From NCBI GenBank assembly GCA_022627515.1, contig JAKEGK010000021.1, positions 1 through 42,045 of the forward strand: a stretch of DNA of 42,045 nucleotides, read 5' to 3'. Both the position numbers and the translations under genes were made by a program. How positions within the stretch are numbered: the stretch's first letter is position 1; each line of letters starts with the position of its first letter. Of the stretch, positions 33,083 to 40,093 are shown piece after piece. The DNA is from Gammaproteobacteria bacterium (GTDB lineage: Bacteria; Pseudomonadota; Gammaproteobacteria; SZUA-152). The notes beneath the pieces are model-generated. The model saw nothing but the letters and a program-made list of their open reading frames with translations. It ran no database searches and was not told the DNA's origin.

Positions 33083-33229
33083 CCATGGAGAAGTACATGG
33101 ACAAGTTGAGATCGTGTAACGATCGAGAAGGTGGTCTGGACCATGTGTGAGATAGAAAATGTCTGGAACACATTTCGAGAATTGCGTCTGGAACACGCAG
33201 TCGAGAGCGCTGTCTGGAACAAGCGCTGA
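33083..33229 (+). repeat. Array of six consecutive hairpins, four with a shared CTGGA apex; possible small RNA
   Basis: Hairpins in order: CCATG/CATGG (33083-33100), GATCGT/ACGATC (33110-33124), TGGT/ACCA (33132-33143), AAATGT/ACATTT, TGCGT/ACGCA, and AGCGCT/AGCGCT (ending 33229). The last four show the same apex GTCTGGAACA (GTCTGGACCA in the first) at 33134, 33161, 33186 and 33212, while the stems below differ in sequence but keep pairing. GAGA-type linkers separate them. The 27-25-26 nt spacing is not a multiple of three, which argues against coding. GGA in loop tips recalls CsrA/RsmA-binding RNAs, though the flanking bases differ from that consensus. No promoter or terminator was identified. 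Confidence 0.6.
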
Positions 33230-33310
33230 GAGCGACGCAGGATGCCAAAACCGAGGAGCAATTTTCTGCCGGGCCGGATCCATGTTTGTTACAAAAAGAG
33301 GTTAGAGGAG

Positions 33311-33454
33311 AATGGCGCTTAGTTAAGGCGTAATTCAGGGTGTTCGTCATTCCGGCGAAGGCCGGAATCCAGGGAAAACTACCACCATTGTAGATTCTGG
33401 ATCCCGGCCTTCGCCGGGATGACGGCGGTTCCAGGCTTAACTAAGTGCCATTCA
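33311..33454. mobile_element. MITE, 144 bp, with target-site duplication
   Basis: Terminal inverted repeats AATGGCGCTTAGTTAAG (33311-33327) and CTTAACTAAGTGCCATT (33436-33452) differ at one position. The sequence GGTTAGAGGAG is duplicated on both sides (33300-33310 and 33455-33465), as expected of a transposed element; because AG is shared with the end, the duplication is 9-11 bp. Inside is a second palindrome with 28-bp arms (33345-33372 and 33397-33424), CGTCATTCCGGCGAAGGCCG and so on. It has no ORF and must be moved by a transposase encoded elsewhere, probably of IS4 type from the target length. Confidence 0.8.
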
Positions 33455-33499
33455 GGTTAGAGGAGGTTTAGATTACTTCTCACCTTGCTTCGCAGACAC

Positions 33500-33823
33500 C
33501 TAAGCAGCTTTGGATTTGAAAATAGTCTTTGCGATTTCTTTTTCAGTTGCCCCCAACGCCAACATCGATTTGACTACCAGATCAATTGACACCGAAGGAT
33601 CACCGGTTTCCATTTTAGCTACTCTGGACTGGCTGGACTTTATAAGTTTTGCCAATCCTTCCTGGGTCATGTGCCGCTTGATACGCAGATTTTTCAAGCC
33701 ATTGCAAAGCTTCAATTTCATTTCGATATAGGCAGCTTCTTCATCTGACAGACCCAGAAAGTCTGCCGTGTTACCAACTTTCCAACCTTTGGCTTTCAGT
33801 TTTTTACGTTTAGCTGCTTTCAT
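33500..33823 (-). CDS. HigA-type XRE antitoxin, 107 aa
   Basis: Residues about 40-100 form an XRE helix-turn-helix: 'GLKNLRIKRHMTQEGLAKLI' and 'SSQSRVAKMETGDPSVSIDL' with the SRVAKME recognition helix, then 'VVKSMLALGATEKEIAKTI'. The N-terminal extension has 'NTADFLGLSDEEAAYIEMKL', characteristic of antitoxins paired with Gp49/HigB toxins. The toxin gene ends four bases into this gene on the same strand, so the two were an operon in toxin-first order, usual for higBA. Here the toxin is frameshifted, so the antitoxin may stand alone. Confidence 0.85.
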   Translation of the reverse strand: MKAAKRKKLKAKGWKVGNTADFLGLSDEEAAYIEMKLKLCNGLKNLRIKRHMTQEGLAKLIKSSQSRVAKMETGDPSVSIDLVVKSMLALGATEKEIAKTIFKSKAA

Positions 33824-34108
33824 TCATCATACTCCTTGATTCGCTTTTTACAGGTATCAATAACTTGTTTAGGAGTTTTATTGGTTTTTTTCTCAAATAC
33901 GTCCAGAATTACGATAGCATCGTCGTCAATTCTATAGATAATTCTCCAGGTTCCTGTTTCATCATTAATGCGTAATTCATGGCAACGGCGGCCTATATTC
34001 GGCATAGGGGAGCGATTGAGGCATTGATAGCTTGATCTCCTGCTGCAACTGCCTTAACAAATAGCCGGCTTTTAACCGTGCATTCTGCGAAAAAGGAGGT
34101 GACCCCAT
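33820..34108 (-). pseudogene. HigB/Gp49-like toxin with a frameshift
   Basis: An ATG at 34108 opens 'MGSPPFSQNARLKAGYLLRQ', then 'LQQEIKLSMPQSLPY', the typical N-terminal half of Gp49-like toxins. The frame breaks at the C4 run 34007-34010 (CCCC on the minus strand). In the next frame 'PMPNIGRRCHELRINDETGT', 'WRIIYRIDDDAIVILDVFEK' and 'DTCKKRIKEYDE' complete the protein. Removing one C joins the halves into a normal toxin of about 95 residues (SLPMPNIG). Translated alone, the second half (61 aa) would lack the first helices. The antitoxin downstream is intact, so loss of the toxin would cost little. Confidence 0.8.
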
Positions 34109-34287
34109 GATTTCGTTATCTGAGATCACTTGTGGCCCGACGCTTATTATTCTTGGACGCGTATTAAAGCAACTGGCTACGGTGTTTCAATTGGATATGA
34201 CACTATAGGAACGAGATACGTTAGCGGATATAATATCGATAAAAGCACATGGTGACGTTACCTATGCCACTTCTTATCTATTGGGGG
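34109..34287. other. Spacer between the higBA remnant and the TSP3 gene
   Basis: Contains no supported gene. It leads into the 18-bp repeat at 34288 and probably carries the promoter of the surface-protein gene. Confidence 0.4.
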
Positions 34288-34341
34288 CAACTGTGTCTAT
34301 GGAGACAACTGTGTCAATTGGAGCAACTGTGTTAATTGGGG
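34288..34341 (+). repeat. 18-bp tandem repeat, three units, at the start of the TSP3 gene
   Basis: CAACTGTGTCTATGGAGA, CAACTGTGTCAATTGGAG, CAACTGTGTTAATTGGGG, then CAACAATGG. The repeat is in frame with the large ORF, so a start at TTG 34281 or ATG 34299 would translate it as repeated TVSIGA-type hexapeptides. I think it is leader DNA and that translation starts at ATG 34347. Confidence 0.8.
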
Positions 34342-34346
34342 CAACA

Positions 34347-37300
34347 ATGGCTTTTCAAAAAATAACAAATCCATTAATGGCAGTGGTATTCCGCATAACG
34401 CGGCCCGGGAAATACCGTCATTCTATTGTGAGGTCTGTTTGTACCATTCTTTTGTTGTTTCTGTTAACCACAACCGGCAATGCGGCGGTTATTGTTCAGC
34501 ATTCCGGTGCTACCGACCCGGCCACTGAAGGCTGGAGCTCATCGTTCGGCGCGCCGGTTACCGGAAACCCGGGTGCTGAAGATATCGGCGCCGGTGGCTG
34601 CGAGCCCCCCTGTGCCTATTGGCGTGTGAATGATCCCAGTACTGCCGGCGGCTCCACGGGCGGACACAGTGTGATTCCGAGCGACGCGCAATTTAAAGAC
34701 GCGGGCGGCTGGTCCTTGCGCGCGCGCGTCAAGCGCATTCAGGCCACGCCAGGGGTTGAGGAGGCACCCAGTTATTCCGCGACGTTCTATCTCCGTTCCG
34801 CGGCCGACGGCGCAACGCGGGAATTTTCCGCCCGATTGGGTGTGACGGCTGCGGGGCAATTGACCATGGAAGTATTGGGGGCGGGTGTATTCACACTGGG
34901 CGCCACCGCCGACTACCAGTTAATAGATATTGTGTTCGACCCGGACCGCAACGCCGCCGATTTTCTGGTGAACGGTAACGTGGTTGTGGCGGATTACGCG
35001 GGCTATTCTCCGGGCGGCACCATCAACTCGATCTTCTGGGGTTCCGGGCAATCCAGCACCACGGCGCAAACCTTTTGGCATGAAGTGGTGTTTGAAACCA
35101 GCCCGGATACCGACGGCGATGGATTGTCGAATGTCGCGGAACGCCGCGATCACGGCACGGATACGTATGTGGCCGATAGCGATGACGATGGCGCCAGTGA
35201 CGGCGAGGAAATCACCGCAAGCTCCGACCCCCTGAACAAGGACAGTGATAATGACACGTTGCTGGATGGATTTGAAATCAGGTATGGACTGGCGCCCAAT
35301 GCGCCCGGCGATGATGCCGCCGATCAGGAATCCGATGGCCTGAATAATTATCTCGAGCAAAAAGCCGGCGCCAATCCGCTGGCCGCCGACACCGACAACG
35401 ACGGCATCAGCGACAGCGACGAAGTATTGGTATACGGAAGCAATCCCAATCGTACCGATTCCGATAACGACGGCCTTGGTGATGCCGATGAGGTGATGGT
35501 CTACAACACCAATCCCGCAAGCTTCGACTCCGACGCCGATGGCATCAATGATGACGCTGAGCTCAATACCCACAATATCGATCCAAACAGCGCTGATAGT
35601 GACAGTGACGGCGCCCTGGACGGACAGGAGATTGCCAATTACAACACTGATCCTCTTGACCCCGACAGCGATGATGACGGCCTGCTGGATGGTTTTGAAG
35701 TGCGTTATGCGTTCGACCCCAATCAGGCGGGCGAACAGGACGATGACAATGATGGTGATACGCTTGACAATCTCGCCGAACAGACCGCCGGCGCCAGTCC
35801 TGTTAGCACCGACACGGATGAGGATGGTCTTGACGATAACGCCGAACTGAACAACCACAACAGCAATCCCGCCCTGCCTGACAGCGATGGCGATGGCCTG
35901 CGGGACGGTTTTGAAATCCAGTATGCTTTTGCGGTGCTCACACCCGGCGACGACGCGCTTGATCCGGACAGTGACGGGCTCAGTAATCTGGAAGAACAGA
36001 CGATCGGCACCGGCCCCCGGGATAACGACAGCGACAATGATGGTGTGATCGACGGGCAGGAAGTGAATATCATCGGCTCCAATCCGCTTTTTAACGATGC
36101 GGGTAAGGTGCCGCAACAGGCCGTCAGCGCCCTGATGTTTAGCGCGGCGCAACAGCCGCTTTTTATTAATCCACCGTCCGCCAGCCGCATTAATCTAATA
36201 CCGGCGTCATTGATTCAAAAGGCTATGGCGGAAAACGATTATGGCGCCGGTCCCAATACCTACGGCAAGGTTGTCAATGTCGAAGGCGAGGCGCCGTTGT
36301 GGGCCTATCAGGAAGCCTGGGATCGCGGCTGGGCCGCTTGTAAAACAACACGTACCGGTTCAACACAATACGACGTTCCAGGTTTAGGGCTGTTTGACGC
36401 CTGTTCCAATTGGTCTTACACACCCAGCGACAGCTTGTGCCGCGACGGTGGCTCCATCAATCTCGAAGCGCAAAGCGTTATGTGTTGTACTTATTTAGGT
36501 GGGTTTGATGCAGCATCGTCCTACCCCGGTTGCAGTCCATTACCCGGCAGCGGAACCGCGAGTTTTTCCCTGGGTTATGTCGAAGGGCTGTATGCCGGCG
36601 ACCAGATTCCCGACACCATTACTATTCCCACCGGCCTTGGCGCCCGGCCAACGCAGGCTCCGCCGCCCGCCAACTATACCGTCGGAGCGGAAATTACTAC
36701 CGACGTGTCCATGACCGCCGATCTCGTCATTTCCGCGGAAAGCCAGGACCCGGGCCAATTCAATATCAACTATGTAACGGACGCCGCGCTGCGGTCAGAC
36801 AACAGCAGCGTAACACCCGGCGAAACTTTTAAAGTCTGGCTCGACTATCAACCTCGAACCAATGAAAGCACCATGAGTTCAACCTGGGCCGCGATTGGTT
36901 TCACCGCCGGTTATGAAATCACAAGTTCGGCGCACGTCAGCGCGGAGTACTGGACCATTAATCCCAACAAGGCTGTCAATTATCCTAATCCCGATTTTCA
37001 GGAACACGGGACTTTCACCATGCTTGATGAAACGCGCACGGAAACCGGAGAGTTTATTGGTTTCACTGCCGCCGCGTCCGACCGTATTGAATTTCGTTTT
37101 ATGCACGGTGTGGATGCCGAAGCCATCCCGGACTTTATGAAAGATCAGACCTTTGCCATTACGTCAGACATAATCGACTTCGATCTGCCGGATGTAAACC
37201 AAAATGCCCTGCCCAAGGTGGATGACGCCATTCCGCCCGGAACCGCTTTACCGATCTCCATACCGCGTTGCGTATCCACGGATAAATCCAAACCCTGTCC

Positions 37301-38801
37301 CGCGGCGCCTTGTCCGTTTGGATTCGCCATTAAAGGTTTCTGTTTCGGCCTTGGCCAGGCGGCCAGTTTTTTCAAAAACTTCTTTACCGTTGGTGTATCC
37401 CAGGAAGTGGTCAACCTGCGTTTTCAGCTGCCCGAAGTCAATACGCCGGTGTCCGACGCGTTTTGGGGTGGTTATACCGGTGATATTACCGATCTCTTCA
37501 ACGGAAATGTGCAGCAGATCAATGCGCCCAGGCGCTCGGCCATCGAAGCCGATGGCAGTCTCGTCAATACCGTGCCCAACGGCGCCCGTCCACTGACCAA
37601 CTATACCGATACGAACCCGTTGGAGGCGCTGTTTTTCGATACCACGCTGTTGAGTTCCGATACCATGCGTTTTCAGTGGGACATCGATGGCACTTTTTCA
37701 ACGGCGGGCCAGGTCGGCTGGTTTGATAAATCTTATGGCAACTCCTTTTTATCTCTCACCGCGGGTGTATTCGACGTGGATGCCGCGGTGTGGACCGGTA
37801 TTGACCAGACGCTGATTTTCAAGCCCGGCCTGGTTGCCGATATTTCATTTAGTCAGCCGGTTATGGTCAGGCTGGTTTCCGATGATCCCGCCTTGCACGA
37901 AGTAGCGCCCAGTCTCATCAATCCCGGCGAAGTCAAAAGTTTGCCGGCGAATATCGTTGCAAAATTATCAACGCCTTCGGTCAATCCAACTACTTGGCTT
38001 GAAGTCAGTCAGCCCGTTGGGGGCGTGCAAATCACGGCATCGTACAGTTTCCGCAATAACAGCTTTGCCAATGACACCCGGCGTATCATTACCATTGCCC
38101 CAACCTTGACGATTTTAAAGGCCGGCATCCATGGCCTTGTTGGTGGCCTGTTAACAGCGGCTTTAGGCTCGTCCGAAATTCACGGACCGCGGGTTACGTT
38201 GCCGACACCCGCGGTTGATAAGGTTGTTCTGGGTGACCGGTTCAACAGTGAAGGTGAAGTCGTTGATGACCAGGGCAATGTTATCGGCGCCCGAAATGTT
38301 CCAGGACAAGTGAATATTCTAAGCGGGGTACAGACGCTCACCGTCGTGGAACGTGGCAGTGACACAGACGGCGATGGCATACCCGACAGCGTGGAACAGG
38401 CATCGTGTACTAATACACTGGACCTGGACAGTGACGACGATGGCGTTGGCGACGGTATCGAAGACATCAACCGCAACGGTGTTGTGGATGCGGGCGAAAC
38501 CAATCCCTGCAACGCCGACAGTGATGGTGACGGCATACAGGACGGTACCGAAAAAGGCGCCATGGTTGGCATCGCCGATCCTGATGGTAACGGCCCCTTG
38601 TTGGGTACCGACCTTAGGGTATTTGTTCCCGATCCGGAACCCACGACACGCACTGACCCCACGGAGGTCAACGACGTTAACAATGGTCCAGGCCGGGGAG
38701 GGAGCGGCGGCGGTGGAGGCAGCATCGATCCCGTGCTGATTTTTATACTGGCCCTGTGGTTGATGTTTTTGCTGTATCGCCAAACCCGGCGTTTCCGATA
38801 A
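34347..38801 (+). CDS. Giant TSP3-repeat surface protein with C-terminal membrane anchor, about 1484 aa
   Basis: From ATG 34347 the signal peptide is 'VCTILLLFLLTTTGNAA' after a long basic start (ATG 34377 is an alternative). A first beta-sandwich domain (about residues 30-250, 'FYLRSAADGATREFSARLG') is lectin/LamG-like. Residues about 253-600 hold around ten thrombospondin type 3 calcium-binding units ('DTDGDGLSNVAERRDHGTD', 'DSDNDGLGDADEVMVYNTNP'). A 750-residue middle part is not recognised and contains Cys pairs. Two more TSP3-like units precede a Gly-rich linker and a TM-arginine tail (GGSGGGGGSIDPVLIFILAL, ending RQTRRFR), a GlyGly-CTERM-like sorting signal. Probably a large calcium-stabilised surface protein. 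Confidence 0.82.
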   Translation: MAFQKITNPLMAVVFRITRPGKYRHSIVRSVCTILLLFLLTTTGNAAVIVQHSGATDPATEGWSSSFGAPVTGNPGAEDIGAGGCEPPCAYWRVNDPSTAGGSTGGHSVIPSDAQFKDAGGWSLRARVKRIQATPGVEEAPSYSATFYLRSAADGATREFSARLGVTAAGQLTMEVLGAGVFTLGATADYQLIDIVFDPDRNAADFLVNGNVVVADYAGYSPGGTINSIFWGSGQSSTTAQTFWHEVVFETSPDTDGDGLSNVAERRDHGTDTYVADSDDDGASDGEEITASSDPLNKDSDNDTLLDGFEIRYGLAPNAPGDDAADQESDGLNNYLEQKAGANPLAADTDNDGISDSDEVLVYGSNPNRTDSDNDGLGDADEVMVYNTNPASFDSDADGINDDAELNTHNIDPNSADSDSDGALDGQEIANYNTDPLDPDSDDDGLLDGFEVRYAFDPNQAGEQDDDNDGDTLDNLAEQTAGASPVSTDTDEDGLDDNAELNNHNSNPALPDSDGDGLRDGFEIQYAFAVLTPGDDALDPDSDGLSNLEEQTIGTGPRDNDSDNDGVIDGQEVNIIGSNPLFNDAGKVPQQAVSALMFSAAQQPLFINPPSASRINLIPASLIQKAMAENDYGAGPNTYGKVVNVEGEAPLWAYQEAWDRGWAACKTTRTGSTQYDVPGLGLFDACSNWSYTPSDSLCRDGGSINLEAQSVMCCTYLGGFDAASSYPGCSPLPGSGTASFSLGYVEGLYAGDQIPDTITIPTGLGARPTQAPPPANYTVGAEITTDVSMTADLVISAESQDPGQFNINYVTDAALRSDNSSVTPGETFKVWLDYQPRTNESTMSSTWAAIGFTAGYEITSSAHVSAEYWTINPNKAVNYPNPDFQEHGTFTMLDETRTETGEFIGFTAAASDRIEFRFMHGVDAEAIPDFMKDQTFAITSDIIDFDLPDVNQNALPKVDDAIPPGTALPISIPRCVSTDKSKPCPAAPCPFGFAIKGFCFGLGQAASFFKNFFTVGVSQEVVNLRFQLPEVNTPVSDAFWGGYTGDITDLFNGNVQQINAPRRSAIEADGSLVNTVPNGARPLTNYTDTNPLEALFFDTTLLSSDTMRFQWDIDGTFSTAGQVGWFDKSYGNSFLSLTAGVFDVDAAVWTGIDQTLIFKPGLVADISFSQPVMVRLVSDDPALHEVAPSLINPGEVKSLPANIVAKLSTPSVNPTTWLEVSQPVGGVQITASYSFRNNSFANDTRRIITIAPTLTILKAGIHGLVGGLLTAALGSSEIHGPRVTLPTPAVDKVVLGDRFNSEGEVVDDQGNVIGARNVPGQVNILSGVQTLTVVERGSDTDGDGIPDSVEQASCTNTLDLDSDDDGVGDGIEDINRNGVVDAGETNPCNADSDGDGIQDGTEKGAMVGIADPDGNGPLLGTDLRVFVPDPEPTTRTDPTEVNDVNNGPGRGGSGGGGGSIDPVLIFILALWLMFLLYRQTRRFR

Positions 38802-39118
38802 ACGGCATCCCGGGCCTGCGCGCCATCCTCCCGAGAAAGTGGCCTGGGTCATGGCCGGAGCGATCAGGTCAGGAGCGATTTGCTTTTTTCTCGTCATACA
38901 GGCCCTGTTAAAGCCTGCCCGGCATGTAGTAAGGGGGGCAGGCATCCATATAGCGTTTGCAATGGGCGCCGGCCCAAGGCTTAAACCTACCGGGCAAAAC
39001 ACTATAAGACGCCAGGCCTTTATTCAAGCTCGAATTATTGAAACAGGACCGAATAAAGACTATATTTAGTACCATCATCGTGTCACACACATCACATAAG
39101 GTACATGAAGGTACAGCC
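38802..39118. other. Intergenic region with a REP-like repeat
   Basis: The segment AAGCCTGCCCGGCATG...GCAGGCATCC at 38911-38949 resembles copies at 39752 and 41475. Near 39097 the phrase AAGGTACATG AAGGTACAG is a tandem pair, just before the antitoxin ATG at 39119, and may be part of its operator. No other gene. Confidence 0.5.
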
Positions 39119-39400
39119 ATGAAATTCAGCAAAGCGGTAAAGCCAATCAGTTATCTAAAATCAAAAACAGCCGATGCCATTCGTGAAGTAAACGAGAACC
39201 ATGCAGTCATGGTGATTACGCAAAATGGCGAAGCCAAAGCGGTTTTGCAGGATATTACCGACTATGAACAGACGCAGGAGTCGCTGGCCTTAATGAAAAT
39301 AATGTCGCAAAGTATCAGCAGTTACCAGAAGGGGCGGCATAAAAGCGCCAGGCAGGCGCTAAGTTCGGTTCGTAAACGCATCAAGGGTGTTGAGTATTGA
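39119..39400 (+). CDS. Phd/YefM-type antitoxin (second module), 93 aa
   Basis: Starts at ATG 39119: 'KFSKAVKPISYLKSKTADAI' and 'NENHAVMVITQNGEAKAVLQ' show the antitoxin's N-terminal DNA-binding fold ('I.yfks....i..v....pvvITQNGeakaVl.d...y'), and the C-terminal half is basic and helical ('KSARQALSSVRKRIKGVEY'). An upstream in-frame extension to 39038 has no RBS. A tandem pair AAGGTACA at 39099 may be the operator. Its stop overlaps the toxin start by four bases, the usual coupling in TA operons. Confidence 0.85.
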   Translation: MKFSKAVKPISYLKSKTADAIREVNENHAVMVITQNGEAKAVLQDITDYEQTQESLALMKIMSQSISSYQKGRHKSARQALSSVRKRIKGVEY

Positions 39401-39723
39401 AAACTCCCAGTATAAGAATAACAAAAGACGCAGAAGATGATTTATTTGATATCTACGATTACATTGCGCGGCACGATTCCGTAGCCCAGGCAAATTACGT
39501 TTTAGATAAATTAGAGTCTCTTATTTACAGCCTGGAAAAAATACCCAATCGTGGCCATGTTCCTCCCGAACTGGATCGCATTGGCGTTAAAGAATTCAAA
39601 GAACTTCATTACAAACCGTATCGTGTTATTTATCAGATCATTGATGGCGATGCAGTCATCCACGCCTGTCTGGATGGGCGAAGGGATATGCAGATACTGC
39701 TGGAAAGAAGACTTACCCGGTAG
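39397..39723 (+). CDS. RelE/ParE-type toxin (second module), 108 aa
   Basis: Starts at TTG 39397, overlapping the antitoxin stop. Blocks: 'IRITKDAEDDLFDIYDYIAR' (the 'it..a..dl..i.dyia' helix), 'LDKLESLIYSLEKIPNRGHVP', 'FKELHYKPYRVIYQIIDGDA' and 'VIHACLDGRRDMQILLERRL', where RRDMQ...L is typical of ParE toxins ('v....h..rd...ll..Rl'). Normal length and no visible mutation, so this module appears intact. Confidence 0.85.
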   Translation: MKTPSIRITKDAEDDLFDIYDYIARHDSVAQANYVLDKLESLIYSLEKIPNRGHVPPELDRIGVKEFKELHYKPYRVIYQIIDGDAVIHACLDGRRDMQILLERRLTR

Positions 39724-39751
39724 CCTCAGCTTTCGTTATACCGACGGTAAT

Positions 39752-39850
39752 TAGCCTGCCCCGGCATGTTGTTAGCCGGGGCCGGTATCCATAGAACGCT
39801 TGACATGGACACCAGCCCCGATGAACACTGGGGCCAGCTTCCAGTTTCTC
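39752..39850. repeat. REP-like palindromic repeat
   Basis: AGCCTGCCCCGGCATGTTGT then TAGCCGGGGCCGGTATCC, followed by a second palindrome AGCCCCGATGAACACTGGGG. The first part is nearly identical to 41476-41513 and related to 38911. Confidence 0.75.
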
Positions 39851-39897
39851 TTATCTTTTTCTCGTTCCCACGGTCCTGAGATGATGAAAGTATTCAT

Positions 39898-39986
39898 TGT
39901 AGGGTGCCGCTGAGGCACGAAGCGCACCATAGTGAGCATTGCCACCGCTTGATTGTTGCGGTTCGCGGAGCTCGCCGCAACCTACA
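39898..39986 (-). repeat. Dispersed intergenic repeat, family R, copy 3
   Basis: In reverse complement it reads GTAGGTTGCGGCGAGCTCCG, then CGAACCGCAACAATCAAGCG and ATGGTGCGCTTCGTGCCTCA with GCGGCACCCTAC. It matches 5091-5178 over its whole length and 29117-29170 in its right half. Confidence 0.75.
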
Positions 39987-40093
39987 GGTTAAGGTATTTT
40001 GGTGTATTGCAGAATACTTTCACAGTCTCTCCTCCGTGGGAATGCATAAGCCTCATCAACCGAACCTCTGCAGGTTCTCTGATGCCAATCAAT

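Noticed and set aside
33083-33229. CRISPR array or integron attC sites
   Set aside because: The repeats are only 10 nt with paired, variable flanks, no spacers of constant length, and no core-site sequences or integrase.
33041-33350. Minus-strand ORFs across the hairpin array, with repeated VFQT-like residues
   Set aside because: Apparent amino-acid repeats follow from the 25-27 nt DNA repeat; the spacing shifts frame, so it is not a coding repeat.
34281-34346. TTG start at 34281 for the giant protein
   Set aside because: It would put the 18-bp tandem repeat and a long tail before the signal peptide; ATG 34347 (or 34377) fits better.
34920-36152. 410-aa minus-strand ORF opposite the TSP3 repeats
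   Set aside because: Asp-codon repeats (GAT/GAC) on the plus strand keep the opposite frame open as Val/Ile-rich repeats; there is no start context.
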